DNA of 64,000 nt from Pseudophaeomoniella oleicola (lineage: Eukaryota; Ascomycota; Eurotiomycetes; Phaeomoniellales; Phaeomoniellaceae), in assembly GCA_003868215.1 (NCBI GenBank), contig QWDQ01000055.1, positions 121,341-185,340 of the forward strand, written 5' to 3'. Under the pieces are notes generated by a model. The model had not been told where the DNA came from. It ran no database searches and saw only the letters and a program-made list of their open reading frames with translations. This document shows positions 45,264 through 56,173 of this stretch, piece after piece (the stretch's first letter is position 1; each line of letters starts with the position of its first letter). The position numbers and the translations under genes were made by a program.

Positions 45264-47939
45264 TTACCGCCCTCTTTCCCGTATCCTCTCGGAACCCTTC
45301 CCCCTCTTCGCCTCTACGGTCTCCTGATCCCTCAATTCCCGCTCCACGATCTTCTGGCATTCCTCCAGAACTTCCCACCCTACCCTCCAAGTCCGGAGAA
45401 TAATCCGTTCTCTTCTCAGCATGTCTTCAGCTCTCAACCAGCGGCGGCGCCACATCTCTTCTTTCTTGCTGTAGATGGCAGGACCCTGGGCGGTGGGATT
45501 GGCGGGAGGATACTGGGTATTGCCAGTAGCAGCGTTGTGGTGGTTCGGGTTAGCGTCCGGGGGGTTGTTTGAGTTCGAACCCCAGGAAAGGCGATTGCTG
45601 GCGTACTGAGCGGCGAGGCCAGGGTAGGATGACAGAGTACGGCGAGGTGGAGGGGCGGCTGGTCTAGAAGTGGATGAGGTGGAAGAGGGTGTTGGGCTGG
45701 AAACGTCGGCGGGGTTGGTGGTATTGATACGTGTAGGTTGGCCCCGTGCACTGCCTGGAAGAGCATTATATGCTGCAGAAATCTGTCGACCCGCCGTGGC
45801 AACGAACCCCTGACCAGTGGCTTGCGAAGAGTTCATTTCCTGGTCACGAGCTGAGGCGACAGAGGTTGAGACTGGAGCCCGAGTTTGAGAAGATTGAGAG
45901 GAAGGATCGCTGGAAGGCTGTTGTGTGCCTTGTCGTCGTGGCTTTGGCGGAGGCGGCGGCACAGACTTCTTCGCGCTCTGATTAGTCGAGTGAGATAGGA
46001 CTGCAGATTGCCGGACCTGCGTATCATCCTCATTCTGATTCGGATCACTCCGTAGGGACAGTGGCTTGGCTGGACGCCGGGGTGGTTGTTTTTTCCCTCC
46101 ATCACTGAGCAGCGCCAGATCGCTCGTGCTGGAACCGCTCCGTTGGCTAGGCTCCTCGGGTTGATCGTCCAAGTCGATCAGGTTTCCTGACTCTTGCTTG
46201 GGAGTTTCCTGTCTAGGCAGAGCTTGCCTTGATCGCACTGGAAGGGCAGGGCGTTCATCTGGCGCATTTGAAGCCTTAGAATGTATTGACGATGCATCGC
46301 TTCCTCGTTTCGTAGAGGCACTATCAGAAGCAGGGTCCGGTCTCATGTCGATTGGCTGTCTATCCTCCTTTGTTGTAACATCTCGGATATATATCGCCAA
46401 CACTCTTCCAGGATTTTCAAGAACTATGTCAGTATAAACCTCAAGATCTGCCTCACCACTGTCTCCAACTAGTACAAACTTGCGGTCGGGGAAGTCACGC
46501 AGGATTCGTTCCAAGGAACCTCTTTTCCGTTCTGCGGCGGGTTCAAAAATACCTTGTAACATGCCAGTATATGCCTTGAGATGGAAGCTGCCTGGAGGCA
46601 GACCTGCCAAGTTGAAGTAACTTCTGAGCAGGGGATACAGTTGCCAGGGGGAGTTGGATACGTAATGAAACTTGACGCCCATATCGTATAATTTGCTGTA
46701 CCATTCCTTGATCCCTTCGACCGTCAAATCCGAGAGATCGCGAATGAAAGTGTTCCTGAAAATCTCTTTTGCACCACTTGAAATAGCAGAATGTTTGATG
46801 GTGTCATCAACGTCACTGATGAGACTGACACCATTGGTCGCAATGACTTGTACCTCTCCGATAGCGGATAGATTGTCAGATGCCAGAACGCGGACATGGG
46901 TAGGGACGAAATCTAGAGATGCGCGAACGTTGAAATGCCCAGAGTCATTAGTATATACGGTTCTTGACTGGGACTTTTCGTCGTTGAAAAAGAAAATCGT
47001 GATAGGAATGTTGGTCAGTGGTACTGTCATGAAAGGCCGCAACCGAGTCATGAGGTTTTCATTGGCAACTTTGAGCTCCTCCCTTGACATTTGGTCAGGC
47101 TGCAGCCATGATCTTCTTTTCTTTAGGGACTGTGATGCGTCAACATCGGATGACAGTGATGAATCAGTCAATGCTTTCCGAATGGATCCTGGCGTTGGTT
47201 CTCGGGGTGACTCTGGTGACGTTGGACGACTATCAAACGGACTTTCATCTTGCATTCCTTCACGGGTGGGCTCCTCGCTGTAACCGCCTTGCTGTGCAGC
47301 GCGTGCCTCTCGTTCACCATGTTGTACAATTTTCTGCGCCTCCTGAGTCGCCGTCTCTTCCTCGTGAAGGGAGGATGTGTCATCCAATTTCTCTCGATAC
47401 GTTGAATGTCTACTACTCGAACGACTCGCTGTTGGTGAGGCCGTCGGAGCCGGAATTCCACTGAGCCTCCTCGCAACAGCTAGCAAGAGGCGGTTCTTTC
47501 TTGTCAACGGTCCGCGATGTGGCGCGTATATCCAACCTCTTACATCCACATCCACAACCGCATTATCATCTTCGTACTTCTCCCATTCCCGCCTCCAGTA
47601 ATCTGCGTCGCCGTTGATTTCTGGATGTGCAAGATCTTCGTTTGCACCCGGGAGACCCCGATGGTCAGGCCGCTTCCTCACATGATGGCGGGCATAGCTG
47701 GGAAACAGTACCATTTCTTCATCGCCATTCCTCACTACCTCAACGTCAGGGAAAGCCCCGGGTATGCCTTGCTCATCTTCATTGTATGCAGGTCTCTGCG
47801 CCCATTGTTCTTGATATGACTGTCTGATATCGTTCGCTGCTTTTAGATAACCGTACAGCTTCCGTCTGCGTGCGCCTCTTTCTTTGCCTTCTGCCCAAAA
47901 TCCACCCGTCACCGATCCTGGGGGATCTGTATTCGACAT
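45264..47939 (-). CDS. APP1: Phosphatidate phosphatase App1 (DUF2183)
   Basis: Mg2+-dependent phosphatidate phosphatase of cortical actin patches; it makes diacylglycerol from phosphatidate during endocytosis. From the ATG at 47939 (MSNTDPPGSVTGG) the protein has 891 residues. The HAD catalytic motif DVDDT is in SLISDVDDTIKHS near residue 375, followed by IRDLSDLTVEGIKEWY, FHYVSNSPWQLYPLL, GSLERILRDFPDRKFVLVGDSGEADLE and YIRDVT. The N-terminal part has KLYGYLKAANDIRQSYQ. After about 560 the chain is disordered and Pro/Ser-rich with PPPPPKPRR tracts that fit SH3 partners. The same frame is open for 64 further codons, to 48131 and beyond, with an Arg-rich coding-like sequence but no ATG; an upstream exon may supply the true start. 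Confidence 0.88.
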   Translation of the reverse strand: MSNTDPPGSVTGGFWAEGKERGARRRKLYGYLKAANDIRQSYQEQWAQRPAYNEDEQGIPGAFPDVEVVRNGDEEMVLFPSYARHHVRKRPDHRGLPGANEDLAHPEINGDADYWRREWEKYEDDNAVVDVDVRGWIYAPHRGPLTRKNRLLLAVARRLSGIPAPTASPTASRSSSRHSTYREKLDDTSSLHEEETATQEAQKIVQHGEREARAAQQGGYSEEPTREGMQDESPFDSRPTSPESPREPTPGSIRKALTDSSLSSDVDASQSLKKRRSWLQPDQMSREELKVANENLMTRLRPFMTVPLTNIPITIFFFNDEKSQSRTVYTNDSGHFNVRASLDFVPTHVRVLASDNLSAIGEVQVIATNGVSLISDVDDTIKHSAISSGAKEIFRNTFIRDLSDLTVEGIKEWYSKLYDMGVKFHYVSNSPWQLYPLLRSYFNLAGLPPGSFHLKAYTGMLQGIFEPAAERKRGSLERILRDFPDRKFVLVGDSGEADLEVYTDIVLENPGRVLAIYIRDVTTKEDRQPIDMRPDPASDSASTKRGSDASSIHSKASNAPDERPALPVRSRQALPRQETPKQESGNLIDLDDQPEEPSQRSGSSTSDLALLSDGGKKQPPRRPAKPLSLRSDPNQNEDDTQVRQSAVLSHSTNQSAKKSVPPPPPKPRRQGTQQPSSDPSSQSSQTRAPVSTSVASARDQEMNSSQATGQGFVATAGRQISAAYNALPGSARGQPTRINTTNPADVSSPTPSSTSSTSRPAAPPPRRTLSSYPGLAAQYASNRLSWGSNSNNPPDANPNHHNAATGNTQYPPANPTAQGPAIYSKKEEMWRRRWLRAEDMLRRERIILRTWRVGWEVLEECQKIVERELRDQETVEAKRGKGSERIRERGR

Positions 47940-48552
47940 GTCGCGACCGTTAACATTCTCTCCTGTGAGTAAGCCTTGTATTCTTGCCCTCCGTTGTCGT
48001 ATGAACGGTATCAGGCCTTGTCCTCTCGCATACCGTTCCCTCTTCCTTTTCTGATGCGCGACGATAGCCTTGTATATCCGAGACTGCGCACGTTGTTTAA
48101 GAAAAGGGAGCGTCTCGTGTTGGAAGTCCAAGAGTCTGCTTTGTGCTAACTTTTGGCTCTTCGGGAAAAGGTAGCGGAGGAAGGAAGAGGTGTTGTGCGT
48201 TCGCGTAGGAGGCCTCAGAGGATTCGGCGGAGCCAGATTGTGCGATTGACGGAGCCAAAAGAGGCTTAAAGCAGGCTATGCCGCTGTCAGGAAAAGAATA
48301 TTGATTCGTTAAGATTATAAGAGTAGTTGGAAATATAAAGCACAAGGATGATCCTAAGGTACAAGATAGGCTCGGTAAGATGTGACGTAAAGGATCCCGC
48401 TTCCAGCCCCGGATCGACCTCCGATATAATAAATACTGTAATCCAAGTTCCAAGCGGAACATATAATATACTACATACCTACGTAGTAGTGACCAATTCA
48501 TACCAAACATTGCACTGGAATATTTGCATACTGTTTGACTATGACACATATC
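47940..48552. other. Unresolved 5' part of APP1
   Basis: On the minus strand the APP1 frame stays open to a TAG near 48285, and no ATG occurs in any minus-strand frame between 47939's upstream codons and about 48463. A candidate acceptor with a pyrimidine tract (TTCTTTTCCTGACAG) lies near 48285-48300. The first exon could begin around 48460-48540, where several ATGs occur, but no model is convincing. Confidence 0.35.
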
Positions 48553-51181
48553 TTAGTGCCAATGACAGTCGAAATTTGTATTTAATCTTTGAGCTGCTCT
48601 AAGGCCAATAGTTTTCGTAAGAAGCCTGATTCGTTCATGACCTTCCATGTTTATCAATGCTCTCAAGCCAGTCAAGTCACCATGCCTGGTACTCTTAACC
48701 ATGTCAACTGCACTTTGTGCTGCATACGCATTTAAGCCAGCTTTACGGAGGAACAATTCCCATTGTGTTTCTTCCTGCAATAACCTTGCTATGTTTTCGG
48801 ATCCCAGTCTACGATCAGCAATCACCAACAGCCACCGCGACAAGTGGTGATGCATGTGAGCATGCCTGAGATCTGCACTATCCTTAGCGACGCTATCCGG
48901 GGACATTGGTGGGATGACGAAGAGTTGTATCCGGCACACGTCGGAAAGACGAGCAGCGAAGCCTGCCATGCTTGCAATGGCAGAGCATGATGCATAAGAC
49001 AGTTCACCGGATTCCGGGCTCACTGCTATGATATATACTGTTTCGTAGTGCTCCGACAACTTCAACAAGTATGCTTGCAATGGACCATGGTGGACTATAT
49101 GGCCATCTCGGCTCGGCAGGGGAAGTTGCTGGACCGCCTGCAATGTGGTAAGGATTGCGCACGTTGTAGGACTTATTATGAAGTCCGGAAAAATCTCCTG
49201 CGGCAGCGGGTCACGAAAAACCAGTGTTTGCTCCTCTTGCTCTAGACGACCTAGCAGTGACTGGTGAGTGTTAAGAAGCGAAGTGTTAACCACCAATGTT
49301 CGACCGACACTCTTCACGTGAAGCTCGGGGATAGGAGCGCCAATCGTTGTGTTTTCCGTATCTGGACTTCTAGGAACAACAACCACAGATGAAGGATGAT
49401 CTATGTTGACCGACTTTCGATGCTTGGCTGATGATTCCACTGATTGCTTTGGACTCTCGGTCGGTGTATGTGAGCATGCCTTTCCCCGCAGAAGCATGAA
49501 ACCCGACAACGCCTCGAGGTTCGAGGATTTATAGGTGCTTTCCTTTCGGGGGATTTTAGTGGCGTGTAATAGATGTGACGCTGCTCTTTTGAGACTGGAT
49601 ACAGTCACAGCATCACTGCGAAGCCGCTCTTCAGAGGATAGGGGATCCTTTTTCTGCTTCGCGGACTTGCTATCTATTGCAGACTGTCGCGGACCATCAC
49701 CGGTCACAGCCTCCATTGTCAATTCTTCTTCACTATCATCGGAGTCAAGAATGCGAAGCCCATCTGGCTTCCAGAGAAATTGGTGACTTTTTCTGCATGG
49801 CATCGTAAACTCCACTAGGCCATCCAGGTAGTCACCACTCTGCGAAAATGCCTCCTCTTCAATTCCAGATCTTTTCAAAGGGAATGGAGCCCATGGTAAC
49901 TTGCATTCAACCTCAGGAGGTACACAGAGCTTGGTATCTCGAGATATATTTTGCTCTAGCAGCCTGTTCAAGTTCCCAGTCTCGTCTTCTCCGGTGTGCT
50001 CACAAACCCATGGAGCTGACAAAGCAACAGGTCGGAGTTGAGGGCGGTCAATGTGTGCGACAATGTCCGCTGACCCAATGTCCTCCATGATAGTCTCCTC
50101 GACCGTTTTCAAAGCTGAAACGGCTAATTCGGGGAGGCTTCTATCGCCCAACAAGTCCTTCGAGTTAGTTGCAATGATCTCTGGTACGCCACATGCCTTA
50201 AGATCGTTTCCCAAGCCCAATGGAGACAGCGCCTTCGGTCGATCGCATATAAAGCCCAAGGGTGCTTCGACTCTGAGATACTCCCGGTCCTCATAGGTTT
50301 CTGTCATGTCTCGTTTGGGGTAGGATATGTCAATGACAGGCGGATTGACGACCTCCTTAATCAAACCTTGTCCGCTCTCCGTACAGGTGTCTGTGAAGAG
50401 CACATCCTCTTTGTCACTGATTGCCAGGTCTCTTATATTCAAACTCGCCTCCGCAGAGTTTCTGCCGTGTTCGGCGAGAAACGCCAGCATGGGCTCAATC
50501 TCAACGGGTTGAGTTGCATGATCCAAAGGGAGCACTACGGGGGTCAGTGGTTGTACTAGCTTTGTCTGCTCCATAGTTAGTTCCTTCCTGATGGCCTAAC
50601 GTCTCCATACACACCTTCTTACGTTCAAGGTCACATTCGATGATCCTTGCTCGGTCTTCAGGTGTATGCGCATCGTTCAAATGAGCTTGGACAGCCAAAA
50701 GGCCACGCCTCCCGATCTTGACTTTCTCCGATTCTATGACTGGAACAATATGCACTAATATCGCGTTGTCTACCGATGTTAATTCGTCTGTATCGGTGGC
50801 GCGGCCCTCTTCATCGATGAAGTGTTGAAGGAGGGGGCTGAGATCGATACCTGGAGATATATCCCTTCTCCGGGAACACCGCACAGGTAATAAAGGAGGT
50901 TCTAGTCGTAAGGCCTTGCGACTTCGATATTTGGCGAACACGGTGCAGCCGATAGCATGACTGTAGGGTTCGATGGACGTAGACAGGAACGAGGCACCGC
51001 TCCTCTCTGCCGCCAACTTCTCTTGCAACCGGATGCCTTTACATGGCAGATCCTCAAAGTCATCGAAGTCGTTGATATCGAGCGCTGCTTCTTGTATAGC
51101 CAATAGGGACTTCGTTACGTCGATTGCAATAGGGTCCGTTGCAAGTCCATGATTTCGAGCATATTCCAGAGCGGTCGACAT
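48553..51181 (-). CDS. Fungal DUF7102-like protein with possible XPF/HhH C-terminus
   Basis: Two exons (51181-50615 and 50565-48553) with a 49-bp intron whose CTAAC branch site lies 12 bases before the acceptor; the joined protein is 859 residues. The first 190 residues begin MSTALEYARNHGLATDP and contain DINDFDDFEDLPCKG. The middle is acidic and disordered. A core segment (about 600-859) starts after NLEALSGFMLLRGK, has alternating strands and helices (RTLVVNTSLL; DFIISPTTCAILTTLQAVQQLPLP; HYETVYIIAV) and ends with two helix-turn-helix-like pieces (WELFLRKAGLNAYAAQSAV; LRALINMEGHERIRLLTKTIG). That layout resembles the nuclease-dead XPF-like domain plus (HhH)2 of Zip2/SHOC1 meiotic proteins. 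No ERKxxxD nuclease motif is visible. The assignment is structural guesswork; the DUF is recalled from family resemblance. Confidence 0.7.
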
Positions 51182-51436
51182 GTCGCAAACAATGCGAAAG
51201 GCTATAAGGCAATAGAAAAGAAAAAAAAAGGGGAAAAAAAAAAGGCACGGGAATTGTTTGAAAGGGAAGAAGGGCTTCAGAAGGATATGAATCATCCGAT
51301 ATAACAGCGGCCTCGTGAATGGATCTACTAACCCAACAATGCTTGGCATTGTCAAGATGGAAAGACAGAACAAGACATAAAATGTGGAATGATAAAAGAA
51401 ACAGCTTTTTTGACAGGGGTATCTACATTTGTCCTT

Positions 51437-52950
51437 TTACCATGCAAGCCTGCTTTGTCCCAACCGCGAATCTGCTTGAGCTTTTCCCAACACCAACTCC
51501 TGTACACCATCCCTAGCGTTGCCAATATGGTCCGCCGCATCGTAAATGCTTCGCTCAAAGACGCCCAATGCATATCTCAGATTACGAACTTGTTCACCTG
51601 CGCCTCTTCCCATAAGTCCAGAACGGCTCTCGTTGAGTTCTCTTTGCTTTGTGGCAATGCTCAGCTCAACGCCATCCAGATGTTCTTCGATTTGATGCAT
51701 GATGTTCTTATACCCTTGCAGAGTATCACCCATCTCTGAAGTCCGCTTCTCAAAGAAGTCGACAAGATTCGAAGGTCCCTTGCCATCTTCCTCGTCATCT
51801 GGCAATTGAAGATTTCTTCTCCCACCAGCAGCAGATGCACCACGGACGCTCCTCTGTAATGTCTGTGGATGATTCCACCAGCCACTTAAGCCGCCAGCGC
51901 TAGCACCGTTGACAGACTGGTACAGTTGTTGCTGGTAATGTGCTGGCATCTTCAGACGGTCCACCCCACGGAAGCAAAGCTTGGCCTCAGCAGCATCCTT
52001 TGACACGACCTTATCCCTTAGCTCGTTGATTGCAGTCGCATCATTCTCAAGCCCAAGCTCCAATTCGTCCAACTTGTCAGAAACGAATGTCACGTCGTTG
52101 GGAAGGTTGGCCCCGCCAGCAGCAACCGCCGGTAGAAGATCTGCAACTTCATGCGAAAAGGTCATCTGTTGCAAGATGAATGAGTCTAGCAGTTCAATCT
52201 CCTTTTGTAGATCATCGGTCAACTGCTCAAATCGGGTGGTTGTGCGCAGATGCTCGAGATTGATCTTAACAGCCGAGGACTGATTTGCTGTCTGCGTTGT
52301 GCCTGCAGCCGTTGTGCCCAATATAGAATTCGATGGGTTCGTTGTGGCGGCTCCACCGAACAAACTTGGCTGTTGAGGATTTGTCCCGTTGGATGTTTGA
52401 GCTGGGGTGTTTCCAAATAAAGAGGTACTCTGTTGTGGTTGCGATGTCGGGTTTGTTGGCCCAAACAGACTGCCAGATGGTTGACTCTGTGGCTTCCCTA
52501 ACGTTCCAAATAATCCGCTGCTTTGCGCTGGTTGCGAGGAATTGCCAGTCTGCCCGGTATTACCAAAAAGGCCATTTGCCTGTGAAGCTTGTGTAGTGTT
52601 CCCAAAAAGACCTCCACTTTGCTGGGGTAGTGATGAAGTTGTACCCAAACCGGAGAATAGTCCACCGGATGATGATGGTTGTGATGTTTGTGTCGAGTTT
52701 CCGAATAGACCACCTGACTGTGGTTGAGATGTTGAGGTAGATCCGAATAGGCCTCCTGTAGATGGTGCCTGACTTGCAGCACCACCACCGAAAAGACTAC
52801 TGCCACTGGTAGTCGACATTAGCAGAGCACGAGATGACGAGGCTTGTTTCATGATCGGATATGCTTGCACGGAGAAGCAACTTACCCAGAATTAGCAGCA
52901 GTAGTGTTGAGAGTAAGGCCAGGGCCCGACTTCTGCCCAAAGAGTGACAT
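51437..52950 (-). CDS. NUP49: Nucleoporin Nup49 (Nup58 family), GLFG repeats
   Basis: Central-channel nucleoporin of the Nsp1-Nup57-Nup49 (Nup62-54-58) complex. Exon 1 (52950-52886) encodes MSLFGQKSGPGLTLNTTAANSG; after an 80-bp intron exon 2 (52805-51437) begins SSLFGGGAAS. Total 477 residues. The first 200 residues hold about 11 GLFG/SLFG repeats separated by Ser, Thr, Gln and Asn. The rest is coiled-coil: LLDSFILQQMTFSHEVADLLP, KLDELELGLENDATAINELRDKV, and the C-terminal YKNIMHQIEEHLDGVEL helix used in trimer assembly. Without the first exon the start would be a poor internal site. Confidence 0.93.
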
Positions 52951-53284
52951 CGCGCAGATATCGGAAGACCAGCAAAGTCTTATTGGTACATTGAAGGGGG
53001 ACAAGCAACGGTGATCGTCTTGAGATGTAAATGTTGAATTATGAAGGCGCGCGACTGGTCTCGCGTAAACTAAGATCAACTCCGAAAAATTCATTATGTA
53101 AGCATTGTATACTTTAGCAACCCAAGAAACAATGCTCTTCCAATTAACTGCACACCCGTGATCTACTACGTCCAGAACTTCTGTTTATATTGGCTGAATT
53201 TCATAGCCATGCACCTGAACCCGACCCCCAGTCAGGTCGACGAGAACAGAAAATAGCCATCTAGGTCGAACGTATTAAGGGCAG

Positions 53285-54711
53285 ATGACCTCCCTCTCGG
53301 AACTCGAGATTTCAGAGGAACATGAACATGGACCATCGAAATTGGAGCCAAAGCTTGTGGCATCAACATCGAGCACACCGGGGAGGACGAACCCCGGATC
53401 CGGAGTGATCAAACAAGATCAGTTCAACTATTTCTCCCAAGCACAATGGTCGGTGTCTTCTCTACGGCAATATTTCTGAACTCATATTATTTAGGACTGC
53501 GGATGGCACAACTCTCATCACCAATTCGGCTGACCAACAGATTAGAACATACATTGTGTCAGTTCGCTCTCTTAGTGCGAGGTTCCGTCATTGACCGAAT
53601 TGTGTGCAGACCGCCGGATCTACTTGATGAACATGAGAGCCCACATGTTTTGAAACAATACTGTGCGATTCCTTCCACGGAATCGGTATATGCAACTACC
53701 CTTTACCCTGGCTTCAATCTCCAGGATCCATCCACTACACTTGTATTATCTTCCATCAGGGATCATCCAATACGACTAAATTCTGCCCTTTCAGCTGGTC
53801 TCGTCTCATCCTACTCACTCATAAATCAGAACACCGAAGCCTATATTTGCCCCCACTCATTGGTCTTCTCCGGCAATGGCAGCCGCTTCTTAGCGGGTTC
53901 AGATAGCTTGATTTCAGTATTCGATATATCCCGTCCAGGGTCAGGACCACTGAGCCAGCTTCCGACCGTTTCAAGCAAACGAAGGAAAAGTCTCGGTGGT
54001 GGGATCGGCATGAAAGGAATAATCTCAGCCATGTCCGTTGAACCTTCATCCTCGATACTTGCTGTGGGAACTTTCACTAGTCAGATCGGTCTGTACGCTG
54101 CTGCAGGAGAAGGCGATACCATTGGGGTCCTTCCACTTGCAGGCTCTGAAGCACATGATAGAATTGGTGGCCGAGGAGTAACTCAGGTCAAATGGAGTCC
54201 ATGTGGAGCGTATCTGTATGTGGTCGAGCGCATGAGTGATGGTGTCTTGATCTATGATATTCGAAATACCGGTCAGCTGTTGGGATGGTTGGAGGGCCGA
54301 CAAGCATTGACCAACCAAAGGCTTGGTGTGGACGTATTTGCCACGAGCCAGACTGGAGGACACGAGGTTTGGGCTGGAGGGGCAGATGGATTCGTCAGAT
54401 TTTGGACCAATCCACATGCAAGTGTAGGTGCGCAAGTGCCAACATATGGATGGAAAGCTCATAACGGTGAGTCGATCACCTGAGCTTTTGATCACTCGAC
54501 TGATACTAGGACAGACGCGGTTGCTTCTGCAACCTTACACCCCGCCGGCAGTGTTGCCGCTTCTTGTTCAGGTCAACGGCATTTTCCCGTATATTCCGAA
54601 GTTTCGGATGAATCTACTTCCGATGATGGACCGTCTATGAATCTCGCAGCAGACAATTCTCTGAATATCTGGGATCTCTCCTCAATGTCTTTCGAATCGC
54701 AATTGGGATGA
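53285..54711 (+). CDS. WD40 protein of the WRAP53/TCAB1-Swt21 family
   Basis: WD-repeat protein; the animal member TCAB1 binds CAB-box RNAs including telomerase RNA, and the yeast relative Swt21 has been linked to splicing. Four exons (53285-53448, 53495-53557, 53610-54466, 54515-54711) keep phase and give 426 residues. The first blade appears only after splicing: QWTADGTTLITNSADQQIRTYIV. Later landmarks are ATTLYPGFNLQDPSTTLVLSSIRDHPIRL, VFSGNGSRFLAGSDSLISVFD, VTQVKWSPCGAYLYVVERMSDGVLIYDIR and VWAGGADGFVRFW. The last exon ends SLNIWDLSSMSFESQLG. Another acceptor for the last exon (ACTAG) is possible but gives an unrelated tail. Confidence 0.88.
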
Positions 54712-55231
54712 ATTGTGCGACGTGAGATAGCACAGACTTGACCAAACAGGTTTTGTTGGCAAAGCGTACTTTCATGCGCGAACCCGTTATTTCGTACTAC
54801 CTGACATATACTGTCAATCACTAACCAATCACGGCCTCCAAATGAGGACCTTGACCATCAATTTCGAAGTGGCACAACAGCTTGCAGCGTTACATATATA
54901 TACGATTCGTCAGTATTGTCGATCTCAACCATGACACGAGGATTTCGACCAGTGTTTGACTGGATGATCAGGAAGGGACACCACCTTGCCCTTGATCCAG
55001 CTCAATCTCTCCTCACTGCTCTGCTGTGGGTGAAAAGATGCAGGGCTGCATCTGCAGCTCGCTCAAAAAGGCAACGAGAGATGGACAGATGATGGAGAGG
55101 ACATGATGGCAATTGAAGGATAAGAAGGGCTCGATCTCGGCAGCAAAGATGCCCAATGGAGGAGCTGATTTCAGCACTCAATCGTTGAATCTCGTTCCTC
55201 CGAAAGCCTCCGACCTGTATCACTACCCAAA
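54712..55231. other. Intergenic, promoter of the small secreted protein
   Basis: A 53-codon ATG frame at 54931 (MTRGFRPVFDW) lies in the leader region and could be an upstream ORF. No other gene signal. Confidence 0.4.
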
Positions 55232-55620
55232 ATGAGGTACCAGCTCCTCGCAGCTCTCTTCATCATGTCCATCCTGTTGGTACTGGCCCCTGCACTGCCA
55301 GTATCCCGTGAAAAACCCGTGTACTCAGTGGAAGAATCAGCAGTTACTTTGACTCCGCGTCGGTTATGGCATTTGGTGCCTCCCATCCTGTGAGCTCTCT
55401 TGTGATCCGTTTGAAATTGCCTAACAAATAAAGCATCGTTTCATCCACCACGGGAGCCGCCGCCTCAAGTCACAGGATGGCTTCATCATCGGGACCTATT
55501 CCAAGTTCCACAAGCAAAGGTTCTCCTCATCTATCTGCAAAGAGGGAGGACGCAACGGTTGATGCTGGAGCGTCTTCACCGTGTGTCCGTGCGTCTATGT
55601 GCCGGCGAGTGAAGAAGTAA
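55232..55620 (+). CDS. Small secreted protein with Kex2-like site
   Basis: Two exons, 55232-55389 and 55434-55620, separated by a 44-bp intron with GTGAGC donor, CTAAC branch and AAG acceptor; the phase is kept and the second exon is open for 61 codons. The 114-residue protein starts with a clear signal peptide (MRYQLLAALFIMSILLVLAPALP, likely cut after about residue 21-23). The mature part is Ser-rich and ends in a basic tail with only two cysteines (Cys103, Cys109). A Lys89-Arg90 pair could be cut by Kex2, releasing a peptide of 24 residues holding the CVRASMC loop. No family recognised. Candidates are an effector, a cell-wall peptide or a signalling peptide; none can be chosen from the sequence. 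Confidence 0.7.
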
Positions 55621-56173
55621 AGCTCTTGAGCATGGTCAATGGAAGGACGATGACAAGTGAAACAGTTACATATCAACCTCATTAAATAAAGAATACGCAA
55701 AGCGAGAGCTTGCCTAATAAGCGAAAGAACTGAATAAGTAAATCAACAAATATAACAGCTCAGTTAAAGATTAAATCAAAATGTAGACTTGAGCACGAGT
55801 GTTCCCACCTCAGTATCTCCACTCCGGGGTGGACAGTCGGATAGAAAGGCTTTTTACACGCTCAGAAATCTTGATGTAACAACGAAAGTGCTAACATATG
55901 TTAGAATTGAGCGCTTTGCCACACCATCAGCATCAGTCAGCTCGAAAGGCAACTATCTAAGAATGTTGGGAAATCTTGCGCTCTCCGTCCCCAATTCAAT
56001 TCTCCGCTCCGCAAAACCTTCTATCATCTTTGTGGGGGCACATCGAGCGTTATTAACATTGAATATCTCGTGTGATCGCTGACACTTGACGGAACCAGCC
56101 GTTAAGACTAGCAACTATTGGTTGATAGCCTACCTACTTCATATCTATCCCATGTTCAGACGACGACTGAAAC
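55621..56173. other. Intergenic, promoter of the subtelomeric regulator
   Basis: AATAAA-like elements at 55683-55740 fit the 3' end of the secreted-protein gene. The remainder is the promoter of the next gene. No gene seen. Confidence 0.45.
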
